A DNA stretch of 64,000 nt from UBA1563 sp041671545 (GTDB taxonomy: Bacteria; Bacteroidota; Ignavibacteria; Ignavibacteriales; Ignavibacteriaceae). This document shows positions 8,671-17,459 of the stretch, in pieces. Location: the NCBI GenBank assembly GCA_041671545.1, contig JBAZBI010000011.1, positions 1 through 64,000 on the forward strand, read 5' to 3'. The notes beneath the pieces were generated by a model, which made no database searches, was not told the DNA's origin, and saw only the letters and a list, made by a program, of their open reading frames with translations. Position numbers and translations under genes: made by a program. Within the stretch, counting starts at the first letter, position 1; each line of letters begins with the position of its first letter.

Positions 8671-8678
8671 TATATTTG
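8671..8678 (+). promoter_or_regulatory. Candidate -7 box (TAnnTTTG) before the glycan cluster
   Basis: TATATTTG matches the Bacteroidetes-type -7 consensus and lies 36 bases before the ATG of the first cluster gene. No clear -33 TTG is found at the expected distance, so support is partial. Confidence 0.35.
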
Positions 8679-8714
8679 AAACAGAATCAAAAAAACACTT
8701 TAAGAAAGTAAAGT

Positions 8715-9752
8715 ATGGCTGAATCCGAACAAGAACAATCAAAAAATAGACCTGCAAAAATAAACGGAAGACCGGGAAACCAAAGAAAACCGCGACAGTT
8801 TCAGAAAAAACCGACAAAGATCATTGCATCAAAAGTGTCGGTCGTAATTCCTCTTTTTAATGAAGAAGAATCACTGCAACCTCTTGCAAATGAAATTACA
8901 AAAGTTTGTACAGAGAACCGGTTGGATTTTGAGGTTATTTTTGTCGATGACGGAAGTACGGACAACTCTTTAAAAGTTATAAAAGATATTTGCCGGAATG
9001 ATCCTCGTTACAAATATGTTAGCTTTCAAAAAAATTATGGAAAAGCTGCCGCATTGCAAGTCGGATTTGCAAGAGTTTCCGGTGGTTATGTCATTACGAT
9101 GGATGCCGACCTTCAAGATGATCCTAAAGAAATTCCACAACTTCTTAAAAAATTGAACGAAGGTTATGATCTCGTTTCCGGCTGGAAGAAAGTTCGTTAC
9201 GATCCGTTTATTAAAAGACAATCGTCCAAGTTTTTCAATTTTGTTACCCGCGTAATGAGTGGAATAAAGCTACATGATTTTAACTGCGGATTAAAAGCTT
9301 ACCGCCGAGCGGTAATTCGCCAAATGAAAGTTTACGGTGAACTACACCGCTACATGCCGGTGCTTGCACATTGGCAAGGTTTTTCCGTTACTGAAATTCC
9401 GGTGCAGCATCACCCGAGGCGATACGGAAAAACAAAATTTGGGATTTCAAGATTTTTTAAAGGGTTTATCGATTTAGTTACGGTTACATTTGTTACCCGT
9501 TACATTAAACGCCCGATGCATCTATTCGGATTTCTCGGCGCGTTTTCTTTCTTCGTTGGATTTATCGTTAACGGTTATTTAACTCTTGAATGGATTTATG
9601 GTAAACCGTTAAGCAACCGACCGATGTTGTTCTTAGGTATGCTTTTAATAATTGTGGGCGTTCAATTTTTCTCAGTTGGTTTATTGGGTGAAATGATGGT
9701 ACACAATTCGCAAAGTGAAAAAGAGTACACGATAAAGCAGCGAAATGTTTAA
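8715..9752 (+). CDS. Polyprenyl-phosphate glycosyltransferase, GT2 family (DPM1/GtrB-like)
   Basis: 345 residues. After a basic, Gln-rich tail of 40 residues comes a GT-A domain with VSVVIPLFNEEESL (about 41-54), VDDGSTDNS (78-86) and the metal-binding DAD at 130-132 (MDADLQDDP). HHPRRYGKTKFGISRFFKG is typical of the GtrB/dolichol-phosphate mannose synthase branch. Two transmembrane helices close the protein (about 272-295 and 305-328). Such enzymes load a sugar onto polyprenyl phosphate at the inner membrane for later transfer by GT-C enzymes. It is the first gene of the plus-strand cluster. Confidence 0.92.
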   Translation: MAESEQEQSKNRPAKINGRPGNQRKPRQFQKKPTKIIASKVSVVIPLFNEEESLQPLANEITKVCTENRLDFEVIFVDDGSTDNSLKVIKDICRNDPRYKYVSFQKNYGKAAALQVGFARVSGGYVITMDADLQDDPKEIPQLLKKLNEGYDLVSGWKKVRYDPFIKRQSSKFFNFVTRVMSGIKLHDFNCGLKAYRRAVIRQMKVYGELHRYMPVLAHWQGFSVTEIPVQHHPRRYGKTKFGISRFFKGFIDLVTVTFVTRYIKRPMHLFGFLGAFSFFVGFIVNGYLTLEWIYGKPLSNRPMLFLGMLLIIVGVQFFSVGLLGEMMVHNSQSEKEYTIKQRNV

Positions 9753-9787
9753 CATGCATATCATCCAATCATAATTCGGAAAAATTC

Positions 9788-10597
9788 ATGCATTACGATC
9801 CGGTAAAAGATGTATTCGCATCGGCAATAAAACGTTTTCCGTTTACAAGAAAAGTTTTTTATAAAACATTAGATTTAATGTTCCTCCGTTCGTGGTACGT
9901 TCGCCGCGAACTGAAGAATTTGAGAAAACTTTTCGGCGACAAAGAGATTTCGGTCTTTGATGCCGGAACCGGGTACGGGCAGTATTCTTATTTTATGAAG
10001 AATCACCTTCTGCCTAATTCAATTTATGCTGTGGATGTAAAAGAAAATTGGATAAACGATTGCCGTGAGTTTTTCAAAGGGAATAACATCTCAAACATTT
10101 CTTTTTCCGTTGAAGACTTAACGGAAATTCAACATGAAAACAAATTCGATCTGATCGTTTGTATTGACGTAATGGAACATATTCACGATGATGTGAAAGT
10201 TTTTTCCAACTTTTTCCGCGCGTTAAAGAAAGGGGGATTCATGCTGATGAATACTCCTTCAATCTTTGGCGGAAGCGACGTGCATGACGATGAGGATGAA
10301 AGTTTTATTGGTGAACATGCGCGTCAAGGTTATTCTTATGAAGATTTGAACGCAAAGTTAGAACCGATCGGATTTTCAGTTCACTTATCAAAATATACTT
10401 ATGGATTTTGGGGAGACAAAGCATGGCGTTTGGGAATAAAATATCCAATGCAACTGCTGAATTTTTCCAAGTTGTTTTTTATTCTTCTTCCATTTTATTA
10501 TTTGCTCACTTTTCCTTTTACACTGATGATGATGTACGGAGATTTTCTCTCTGAAAATTCTGTTGGTTCCGGAATTTTATTTATCGCAAAAAAATAA
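9788..10597 (+). CDS. Class I SAM-dependent methyltransferase
   Basis: 269 residues. Motif I is VFDAGTGYGQYS (about 56-67). A DVMEHIHDD motif (about residue 126 onward) and FFRALKKGGFMLMNTPS mark the UbiE/Methyltransf_11-type core. The C-terminal 60 residues are hydrophobic (LLNFSKLFFILLPFYYLLTFPFTLMMMY), which suggests membrane association. It lies 35 bases after the GT2 gene and 21 before the YfhO-type gene, so they are probably co-transcribed. The substrate is unknown; methylation of a lipid-linked sugar is plausible in this context. Confidence 0.85.
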   Translation: MHYDPVKDVFASAIKRFPFTRKVFYKTLDLMFLRSWYVRRELKNLRKLFGDKEISVFDAGTGYGQYSYFMKNHLLPNSIYAVDVKENWINDCREFFKGNNISNISFSVEDLTEIQHENKFDLIVCIDVMEHIHDDVKVFSNFFRALKKGGFMLMNTPSIFGGSDVHDDEDESFIGEHARQGYSYEDLNAKLEPIGFSVHLSKYTYGFWGDKAWRLGIKYPMQLLNFSKLFFILLPFYYLLTFPFTLMMMYGDFLSENSVGSGILFIAKK

Positions 10598-10618
10598 TTT
10601 TAAGCTGCAGGTGTTTCT

Positions 10619-13177
10619 ATGTCAAAAACGAAAAGAATAGTTAAAAAAGAAAAGAACGAAACCGGACTTTTGGCAACTTTTCAATTAGAAAATGTTCTAC
10701 CTGAAAAATATCATTTACCGGTTGCACTGGTTGTTTTTCTTCTTCTCTTTCTGATCTTTTTAAATCCCCTTTATTTTGGTGGAAAGACTTTTCAATCAGG
10801 TGATATTCTTGCTTCGGCAAGTATGAAATCATATATTGAAAAAGCGAGAGACGGATTTACTTTATGGAATCCCTACATTTTTCTCGGTATGCCTGCTTAC
10901 GCACTGGGAACTGATGCGACATGGTTCAATTTTATTTATGTGATCTTTACTGCGATTAGAAATTTTTTCACAAGCTTTTTTGCAGTTCAATATACCATGT
11001 GGAGTTTCTATTTAATTGTTTTAGCCTCTACCACTTACATGTTGATGAAGCATTTAACGAAGAATACATTGGTCAGCATGTTCACAGCAATTGCGACCTC
11101 ATTCAGCACGGGAATAATTGTTTTTCTTTACATCGGGCATGTTACCAAGTTAACCGCGCTTTGCATGGTTCCGCTTATCTTTCTTTTCCTCTTCCGGTTC
11201 CAGGAAAAAATTAAACTGCTTGACTTTTTTATTTTGGTGGTTGCATTCCAACTATTCATCCAGGGATTCCACGTTCAAATCATCTACTATACGTTACTAA
11301 CTATCGCAATTTATTACGTTCTATTTTTCGTTCATTCATTCTCAACAAAACAAGTTGAATTGAGAAAGAAATTAGTTAGATCGGCTATGGTGGTTGGTGC
11401 TGCAGGATTGATCGCTGTAGCGATACAATCAGATAGCCTATCACAAGTTTATGAGTACACTCCTTATTCTACTCGCGGAACGAAGAGTCTGGTTGAAGAG
11501 TCCGCCGGTAACACGGAACAGTCCGCTTCTGAATATTATGAATATCATACCAGCTGGTCATTTTCTCCGGCAGAAGTAATGACCTTCATCATTCCCTCCT
11601 ACTTTGGATTTGGAAATTCAGTTTATAAAGGTCCCTTAACAGAAAATCAACCAACCGAAGTAAATACTTATTTCGGACAAATGCCTTTTGTTGATGTAGC
11701 TATGTACATGGGAGTGCTTGTTTTCTTCTTAGCTTTGTTCGCTGTTTTTACACGATGGAAAGAACCACTCGTAAAATTTCTTTCTCTCCTTTCACTTTTT
11801 ACACTACTGGTTTCCTTTGGGAAAAATTTTTCAATGGTGTTCGACATTCTTTTTTATTACCTGCCATACTTTGATAAATTCAGAGTCCCATCAATGATCC
11901 TGGTTTTGGTTCAACTCAGCACTCCAATCCTTGCAGGATTGGGAGTGATGAAAATTATTTCTTTAAGAGAAAATCCAAATAAAACCGCGGAACAAATACT
12001 AAAATATTTTGCCTATGCTGTTACGGCAATTTTTGCTTTGTCTCTTCTTTTAAATAAACCAATCAGTGAATGGTTTGTAAACAGAGTTAATGAATATGCT
12101 GCAGGTATTGAAGCATCTCGCGGACAATTGGCGCAGCAATTTCGCGCTTTAGCCGAGTATTCATCAGAGATGTTTACGGGAGATATTATTGTCGGTTTTG
12201 CTTTATTGACGGTTTCTTTCTGGGCGGCAGTTTTTTATCTGAATAAAAAGATTAGTAAAGATGTATTAGCAATATTATTTATTGCAGTTGTCTTAATTGA
12301 TCTTTGGAGAATTGATGGAAGGGGAGCGAAGTATGTCGAAAATCCGAAAGTAGAGACTCAATTTAAAACTCCTGAATACGTAAAAATTATTGAAGCACAG
12401 AATGATAAAGAACCATTCCGGATTTTCAATATGAAGCAGGATGGTTCGCTCGGTTCATTCAATCAGAATGGTAATACCAATGCTTATTTCTTGTTGGAGG
12501 ATTTTTATGGTTATTCGGGAATTAAACCAAGAGCTTATCAGGATTATATGGATGTTGTTGGACCGGTAAATCAAACGCTTTGGCGATTGACAAATGTAAA
12601 ATATATTATTATGGATCAACAAGGACAATTCTCCGGTTTAACTTTAATCGGTGGCAGCGGGAATGAATTTATTTACAGAAATGAAGCGGCTCTACCAAGA
12701 TTTTTTCTTGCGAACAAAGTAGAAGAAAAACCTGCGCTTGAAGTTCTTAAAGCAATGAAAACCGATTCTTTTGATCCAAAAGAAGTTGCGTTCGTTCACG
12801 ATGAAAAAGTTGTAACGGAAAGACCGGATTCAACAACCTCCATCGTTGTTGAAAAATATCAGGATGAAAATATTTCGTTAAAGGTAAATGCATCCGGAAA
12901 TAATTTTTTAGTTTTTAGCACAACGTATATGCCTAAAGGCTGGCATGCTACAGTCGATAATTCCGAAGTTAAAATCCACCGCGTAGATCATGCTCTTATG
13001 GGAATTGTAGTTCCAAAGGGAACTCACAAAGTTGAGTTTAATTACGAACCTAAAAGTTTTGTTATTTCAAAATATCTTGCGCTGTCGCTTAGTTCATTTG
13101 TTGTACTTGGATTGGTAATTGCAGTTGTTCTGGAATTGCTTAAAAAGAGAAAATCCGAAAGCGCTGCACAAGAATGA
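10619..13177 (+). CDS. YfhO-type polytopic membrane protein
   Basis: 852 residues with about 12-14 hydrophobic helices, the last near the C-terminus (about 818-840). The N-terminal part has GGKTFQSGDILASASMKSYIEKARDG, and the early loop FTLWNPYIFLGMPAY is typical of YfhO-family proteins. The soluble C-terminal region includes LPRFFLANKVEE and TTYMPKGWHATVDN, followed by GIVVPKGTHKVEFNYEP, the family's usual tail. YfhO proteins are GT-C-like and have been linked to glycosylation of lipoteichoic acid or other surface polymers. With the adjacent GtrB-like GT2, it may be the acceptor-side transferase. Confidence 0.85.
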   Translation: MSKTKRIVKKEKNETGLLATFQLENVLPEKYHLPVALVVFLLLFLIFLNPLYFGGKTFQSGDILASASMKSYIEKARDGFTLWNPYIFLGMPAYALGTDATWFNFIYVIFTAIRNFFTSFFAVQYTMWSFYLIVLASTTYMLMKHLTKNTLVSMFTAIATSFSTGIIVFLYIGHVTKLTALCMVPLIFLFLFRFQEKIKLLDFFILVVAFQLFIQGFHVQIIYYTLLTIAIYYVLFFVHSFSTKQVELRKKLVRSAMVVGAAGLIAVAIQSDSLSQVYEYTPYSTRGTKSLVEESAGNTEQSASEYYEYHTSWSFSPAEVMTFIIPSYFGFGNSVYKGPLTENQPTEVNTYFGQMPFVDVAMYMGVLVFFLALFAVFTRWKEPLVKFLSLLSLFTLLVSFGKNFSMVFDILFYYLPYFDKFRVPSMILVLVQLSTPILAGLGVMKIISLRENPNKTAEQILKYFAYAVTAIFALSLLLNKPISEWFVNRVNEYAAGIEASRGQLAQQFRALAEYSSEMFTGDIIVGFALLTVSFWAAVFYLNKKISKDVLAILFIAVVLIDLWRIDGRGAKYVENPKVETQFKTPEYVKIIEAQNDKEPFRIFNMKQDGSLGSFNQNGNTNAYFLLEDFYGYSGIKPRAYQDYMDVVGPVNQTLWRLTNVKYIIMDQQGQFSGLTLIGGSGNEFIYRNEAALPRFFLANKVEEKPALEVLKAMKTDSFDPKEVAFVHDEKVVTERPDSTTSIVVEKYQDENISLKVNASGNNFLVFSTTYMPKGWHATVDNSEVKIHRVDHALMGIVVPKGTHKVEFNYEPKSFVISKYLALSLSSFVVLGLVIAVVLELLKKRKSESAAQE

Positions 13178-13194
13178 AACGAGACGATCGGTAA

Positions 13195-14484
13195 ATGTTT
13201 AAAACATTTGAAAGATACAAACATAACGTTCTGGTAAAAAATTATGCGAAAGTTTTTAGTGTTGATATTTTAGTCAAACTTTCAAGTTTCATTTTACTTC
13301 CGGCCTATTTAAAGTTGATGACGCAAGAAGCGTATGGACTTTATACTTACCTGCTTGCAATAATATCATCCTTTTCTTTGGTGATGAATTTTGGATTATA
13401 CGTTGCACAAAGCAAATTGTATCAAGATTTCCATGAAGAAGAAGAACGGGGAAGTCTGCTCTACACAATAAATGTAATGCTCCTGTCTTTTCTCTCGATC
13501 AGTTTGGTTGTAACCTATTTTACTGGATTCGATTATCATATCGTTGATCTTCTCTTCAAGAATAAGATTAATTATAGCAGTTACAGAAATTCTGTTTTTT
13601 TGGCGATAACAGTTTCGGTCTATTCTTTCATGCTCTTCAACTACTTTCTTACAAGTCAAAGCATCAAACACGTCCAACTTTATAACTTCCTTAGATTAAT
13701 TTTTGTGAACGGCGTTGTAATTTCTCTTTTGTATTTCTATAAAGCCGATTCTGTTATGGTTAGGTTAAAGTTTACTTATTTGTTGGAATTTAGTTTCCTT
13801 TTAGTGTTTGGTCCTTTTTATATTAAAGCGATGAAAAAGAAGTTCAACAAAGCGTATGCAAAAAAATCTTTAACCTTGGCGCTGCCGGTTATGCTTTCCG
13901 CAGTTTTAGGACTCGTGTTAAATTTCAGCGATAGATTTTTTCTTGAAAAATATGGCACATTTAAAGATTTGGCGGTCTATAATGTTGGATTTGCCCTTGC
14001 CGGAATAATCCCCATGATGTTTATGACTTTCCAGAACATATGGCTCCCCCATTTTTTTAGAGAGAAAAATTTACAAACAAACAAAGAAAAGACTTTTGGA
14101 GTTATTATAAAAATTGCAGTTTTCTTTTCGCTTCTATCCTTATTGATTATCATAGCTTTTAAACTGCTTCTCGTCTTCCAGATCATTGATATGAGGTATG
14201 GTAAAGTTCTATATCTTCTACCAATTTTACTCGTTACACAAATAGCTTCTGCCGTAACACCACTGTACAGCAATTATACTATCCTTTTTGAAAAAACATA
14301 TATCTCACTGTTCATCGGTGTTCCGTTATCGGTAGTTAGTATCGCTGTTAATTTATGGTTAATTCCCAGATATGGATTATACGGTGCAGCCTTTTCATCT
14401 TTTTTGGTTAATTTTGGTTACTTCATTTCATATTTCGTCATCGCCCGTTACTTGATAAACAAAAAGTTATTATTGGAAGATTAG
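13195..14484 (+). CDS. Polysaccharide flippase of the MOP/Wzx family
   Basis: 429 residues with about 12-14 predicted transmembrane helices. The N-terminal signature SVDILVKLSSFILLPAYLKLMTQEAYGLY is characteristic of polysaccharide biosynthesis/Wzx exporters of the MOP superfamily. The C-terminal half repeats the fold (LYLLPILLVTQIASAV). It would move lipid-linked oligosaccharide across the inner membrane. It starts 17 bases after the YfhO-type gene and is followed after 7 bases by a methyltransferase gene, so it sits inside the operon. A second flippase is encoded at 62388-63638. Confidence 0.88.
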   Translation: MFKTFERYKHNVLVKNYAKVFSVDILVKLSSFILLPAYLKLMTQEAYGLYTYLLAIISSFSLVMNFGLYVAQSKLYQDFHEEEERGSLLYTINVMLLSFLSISLVVTYFTGFDYHIVDLLFKNKINYSSYRNSVFLAITVSVYSFMLFNYFLTSQSIKHVQLYNFLRLIFVNGVVISLLYFYKADSVMVRLKFTYLLEFSFLLVFGPFYIKAMKKKFNKAYAKKSLTLALPVMLSAVLGLVLNFSDRFFLEKYGTFKDLAVYNVGFALAGIIPMMFMTFQNIWLPHFFREKNLQTNKEKTFGVIIKIAVFFSLLSLLIIIAFKLLLVFQIIDMRYGKVLYLLPILLVTQIASAVTPLYSNYTILFEKTYISLFIGVPLSVVSIAVNLWLIPRYGLYGAAFSSFLVNFGYFISYFVIARYLINKKLLLED

Positions 14485-14491
14485 TTACTCA

Positions 14492-15220
14492 ATGAACATG
14501 CTAAAGAAAAAAATGGTAAAAATATTTAATATTACAAAAACTTTTGTGGTATCATTGAAATATTTTCAATTTAGGGAATTTTTCAAATATTTTTCAGAGT
14601 GGAGAAATTCCTTAAATAAAGAAAGAAATTCTTTAGTTGATGCAATGCCCTGGATCTCATTTACCGTAATTAATTTGTTGGATAAGTATCTTAAACCCGA
14701 AATGAAAGTTTTTGAATATGGTTCAGGCGGTTCAACTCTGTATTTTGCAAAGCGAGTGGCAAAGGTTGTTTCTATTGAACATAATAAGAACTGGTTCGAG
14801 AAAATGAATTTGTATCTGCAAGAATTGAAATTACAGAATATCGATTACAAATTATTAGAACCGGAAACCGATTTGGAATTCAGTAAAAAAAATAACTCAG
14901 ACCCAGATGATTACATTTCAGGTGATGCTAATTCTATTGGTAAAAATTATGAAAATTATGTAAAGAGTATCGATAAGTACCCCGATACTTTTTTCGATAT
15001 TGTTTCAGTAGATGGTAGAGCACGTCCTTCATGCTGCAAGCGCTCTCTTCCCAAAATTAAAGTCGGCGGTTACCTTGTTTATGACAATGTTGAAATTTCT
15101 TATTATGAAGATTCTATAGCTTTATTAAAACCGAGTGAATGGTCGGTTACGCGATATTACGGTTTGTTCCCTTATATAAAGCATTTCTCAATGACTCTAT
15201 TAGCAAAGAAAATAAAGTAA
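14492..15220 (+). CDS. SAM-dependent methyltransferase-like protein
   Basis: 242 residues. The Rossmann motif I is KVFEYGSGGSTLYFAKR (about 72-88), followed by VVSIEHNKNWFEKM. A motif II-like acidic stretch FFDIVSVDGRARPSC and a later GGYLVYDNVE complete the class I fold. This variant (YGSGGST with a downstream DGRxR) is common in surface-polysaccharide clusters. The N-terminal 45 residues are basic and aromatic-rich. It begins 7 bases after the flippase gene and ends one base before the next gene. The substrate is unknown. Confidence 0.75.
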   Translation: MNMLKKKMVKIFNITKTFVVSLKYFQFREFFKYFSEWRNSLNKERNSLVDAMPWISFTVINLLDKYLKPEMKVFEYGSGGSTLYFAKRVAKVVSIEHNKNWFEKMNLYLQELKLQNIDYKLLEPETDLEFSKKNNSDPDDYISGDANSIGKNYENYVKSIDKYPDTFFDIVSVDGRARPSCCKRSLPKIKVGGYLVYDNVEISYYEDSIALLKPSEWSVTRYYGLFPYIKHFSMTLLAKKIK

Positions 15221-15221
15221 G

Positions 15222-16112
15222 ATGAAAAAAGATATTACTTTTAAAAGAATAGTTGAAGTTCTTAGTGAAAAAATAACTTCATCTGTCAAATTAAATCGTT
15301 ATTTTAATTTACCTTCGTGGGACTATCAAAAAGGAATTGTTCTAAAAAAGATTTTGCCCGGTGATGTTGTTCTTGACATCGGTAGTGGTAATAATCCAAT
15401 AGATCGAGCAAACATTTTAGCTGATTTTTCTCCGGACGACAACTTTCACCGAAGTGGAAATTTGCGAGAAGACAGACCAGTAATTGTTTGTTCGGTAGAA
15501 AGAATTCCCATCCGTGAAAAAGTAATCGATTTTGTGTTGTGCTCTCATGTTTTAGAGCATGTTAATAATCCTTCTCTTGCGTGCGGAGAATTACAAAGAA
15601 TAGCTAAAAAGGGTTATGTTGAAACTCCCGCATATGGTAAAGATATACTAATCGGAACTGGTTACATGCACAAATGGCAAGTTGTTTCATTCGAAGGAAG
15701 CATGAATTTTTTTGAGTACTCAAAACGTGAGCAAGAAGCAAATTGGAACGCATCACCCGTGATGAAATTATGGATGCGTAAACGATTCCATCCGTGGCAA
15801 AAATATTTTTGGGAAAGACAAGACCTTTTCAATACCTGGGTATTGTGGGATGATAAATTTAATTGCTATGAACATAGAAGAAAAAATAGTGAAGTAAAAA
15901 AACTTTCTGAATGGAAGAGAATTCCCGATTCGCAATTGCCAAACCTCGATTCCTCACTTACTGAAAATGAAATTAAACTTCTGGAGAAAATATTAGCAAC
16001 TCCCGACGGAAAGCTCCCGATGCTTTTTAAAGATGGAAGTTTTGTAAATGAGGAAACAAAATCAGTTTATCCTATCCGCGGTAAAAGAATATATGTTGAA
16101 ATGGGTGTGTAA
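15222..16112 (+). CDS. Class I SAM-dependent methyltransferase
   Basis: 296 residues. Motif I is VVLDIGSGNNPIDRANILADF (about 49-69), and LCSHVLEHVNNPSLACGELQRIAKKGYVETP gives the Methyltransf_11 core. IGSGNNP resembles a group of methyltransferases from polysaccharide loci that often carry long uncharacterised C-terminal extensions. Here the tail (about residues 150-296) is rich in Trp, Arg and Lys and has no motif I recognise. It begins one base after the preceding gene's stop. The substrate is unknown. Confidence 0.82.
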   Translation: MKKDITFKRIVEVLSEKITSSVKLNRYFNLPSWDYQKGIVLKKILPGDVVLDIGSGNNPIDRANILADFSPDDNFHRSGNLREDRPVIVCSVERIPIREKVIDFVLCSHVLEHVNNPSLACGELQRIAKKGYVETPAYGKDILIGTGYMHKWQVVSFEGSMNFFEYSKREQEANWNASPVMKLWMRKRFHPWQKYFWERQDLFNTWVLWDDKFNCYEHRRKNSEVKKLSEWKRIPDSQLPNLDSSLTENEIKLLEKILATPDGKLPMLFKDGSFVNEETKSVYPIRGKRIYVEMGV

Positions 16113-16136
16113 TTTGATAATGGACTTTAGAAGAAA

Positions 16137-17351
16137 ATGAAAATAGTAATTATTAGTTGCTGGTTTTCAGAAAATATGGGATATGCTGAAAATTTTTTAC
16201 CTCGTGCTCTGGCTAAACATGGACATGATGTGCATGTTGTAACCTCCACAGCACAAGTTTACTATAATTCTCCAAATTATGTAAAAACTTATAAAGAACA
16301 TCTTGGTCCGGCAATTGTTCCAGAAGAGACAAAGATAATTGATGGTTTTACACTTCACAGACTTCCTTTCGACGAACTAAAGAAAAGCATTCTCAATCCG
16401 TTTGGTTTTTTTGGAATCCGGTTGATTGGGTTATACGACTATTTGACAAAACTCAAACCAGACGTTATTCAAGTTTTTAACATCGATGAAATTGCGACTT
16501 TTGAAGCTGCAAGATATTCAAAAGATAACGGCATCAAATTTTTTACTGAATCACATGTCCATGCTTCTGTTTTAAAAGTGAATGGTAAATACGATATAAA
16601 AACTAATTTAATGAAATATGCAAACAAATTTCGTTCATCTCTTCAACTTATAAATGAAACCACTATCAAATGCTTTCCAATCGCAGAGGATGTAGCAGAA
16701 CTCGCAATAGAATTTTATCAAGTTTCCAAAGACAAAATTAAAATTCAGTCTCTCGGTGTAAATACTGATTTATTTAAACCGGTTGAAAATGAAGAAGAGG
16801 AAAAAGAACGAATCCAGTTACGAAAAAAATTGGGTTTTGGAGTAAATGATATTGTAGCGATTTATACCGGCAGATTTTCCCCGAGTAAAAGTCCAACTGT
16901 TCTTGCTGATGCGATACAATTATTACAAAGAACGGAATCCTCCTTCAAAGGATTGTTCCTCGGAAGTGGAACTGAAGAAGAAAAAGCACTTTTGTCATCC
17001 AGAGAAGGGAGTTTTGTTCATCCCTTTGTTACGGTAAAAGAACTTCCAAAATACTATCGTGCTGCAGATATTGGAGTTTGGCCTCGCGAAGAATCAACCA
17101 GCCAGTTAGATGCCGCAGCTTGTGGGTTGCCTTTAATTCTAAGTGATCAAATAAAAGTTTTAGAACGTGTTGATGGAAACGGACTACTTTTCAAAGAAGG
17201 TGATGCTAAAGATCTAGCCGAAAAAATCTTTTCATTAAAAGATGAAGCACAAAGAAAAAAACTGGGATCGAAAAGTGTTGAGAATGTGCGTCTGAATTTT
17301 AGCTGGAATAAAATTGCTGAAGAACGATTGAGAGATTATTCGAGAAATTAA
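16137..17351 (+). CDS. Glycosyltransferase family 4
   Basis: 404 residues with a GT-B fold. The N-terminal domain opens with IVIISCWFSENMGYAENFLPRALAKHGHDVHVVT. The C-terminal nucleotide-sugar domain has IYTGRFSPSKSPTVLADAIQLL, FLGSGTEEE and WPREESTSQLDAAACGLPLI. In the last, the usual E-x7-E pair is present as Glu and Asp. These are retaining enzymes that add a sugar from a nucleotide donor to the growing glycan on the cytoplasmic face. It lies 24 bases after the preceding methyltransferase gene and is the last gene before a separate promoter. Confidence 0.9.
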   Translation: MKIVIISCWFSENMGYAENFLPRALAKHGHDVHVVTSTAQVYYNSPNYVKTYKEHLGPAIVPEETKIIDGFTLHRLPFDELKKSILNPFGFFGIRLIGLYDYLTKLKPDVIQVFNIDEIATFEAARYSKDNGIKFFTESHVHASVLKVNGKYDIKTNLMKYANKFRSSLQLINETTIKCFPIAEDVAELAIEFYQVSKDKIKIQSLGVNTDLFKPVENEEEEKERIQLRKKLGFGVNDIVAIYTGRFSPSKSPTVLADAIQLLQRTESSFKGLFLGSGTEEEKALLSSREGSFVHPFVTVKELPKYYRAADIGVWPREESTSQLDAAACGLPLILSDQIKVLERVDGNGLLFKEGDAKDLAEKIFSLKDEAQRKKLGSKSVENVRLNFSWNKIAEERLRDYSRN

Positions 17352-17397
17352 ATGAAAGTTGAGAAGAATTTATTAGAACACTGTTAGTAAAAATAAA

Positions 17398-17428
17398 TTG
17401 ACAATAATGTCTTATTTCTTTACTTTTG
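17398..17428 (+). promoter_or_regulatory. Candidate promoter (TTG - 20 bp - TACTTTTG)
   Basis: A TTG at 17398-17400 (within TTGACA) and TACTTTTG at 17421-17428 are 20 bases apart. This matches the Bacteroidetes -33/-7 arrangement (TTG, about 19-21 bp, TAnnTTTG). Transcription would start near 17434, about 26 bases before the lipoprotein ATG, with a GGGAG ribosome binding site in between. Confidence 0.5.
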
Positions 17429-17459
17429 CCTTAACAAAATAACCAAGTGGGAGAATCTA

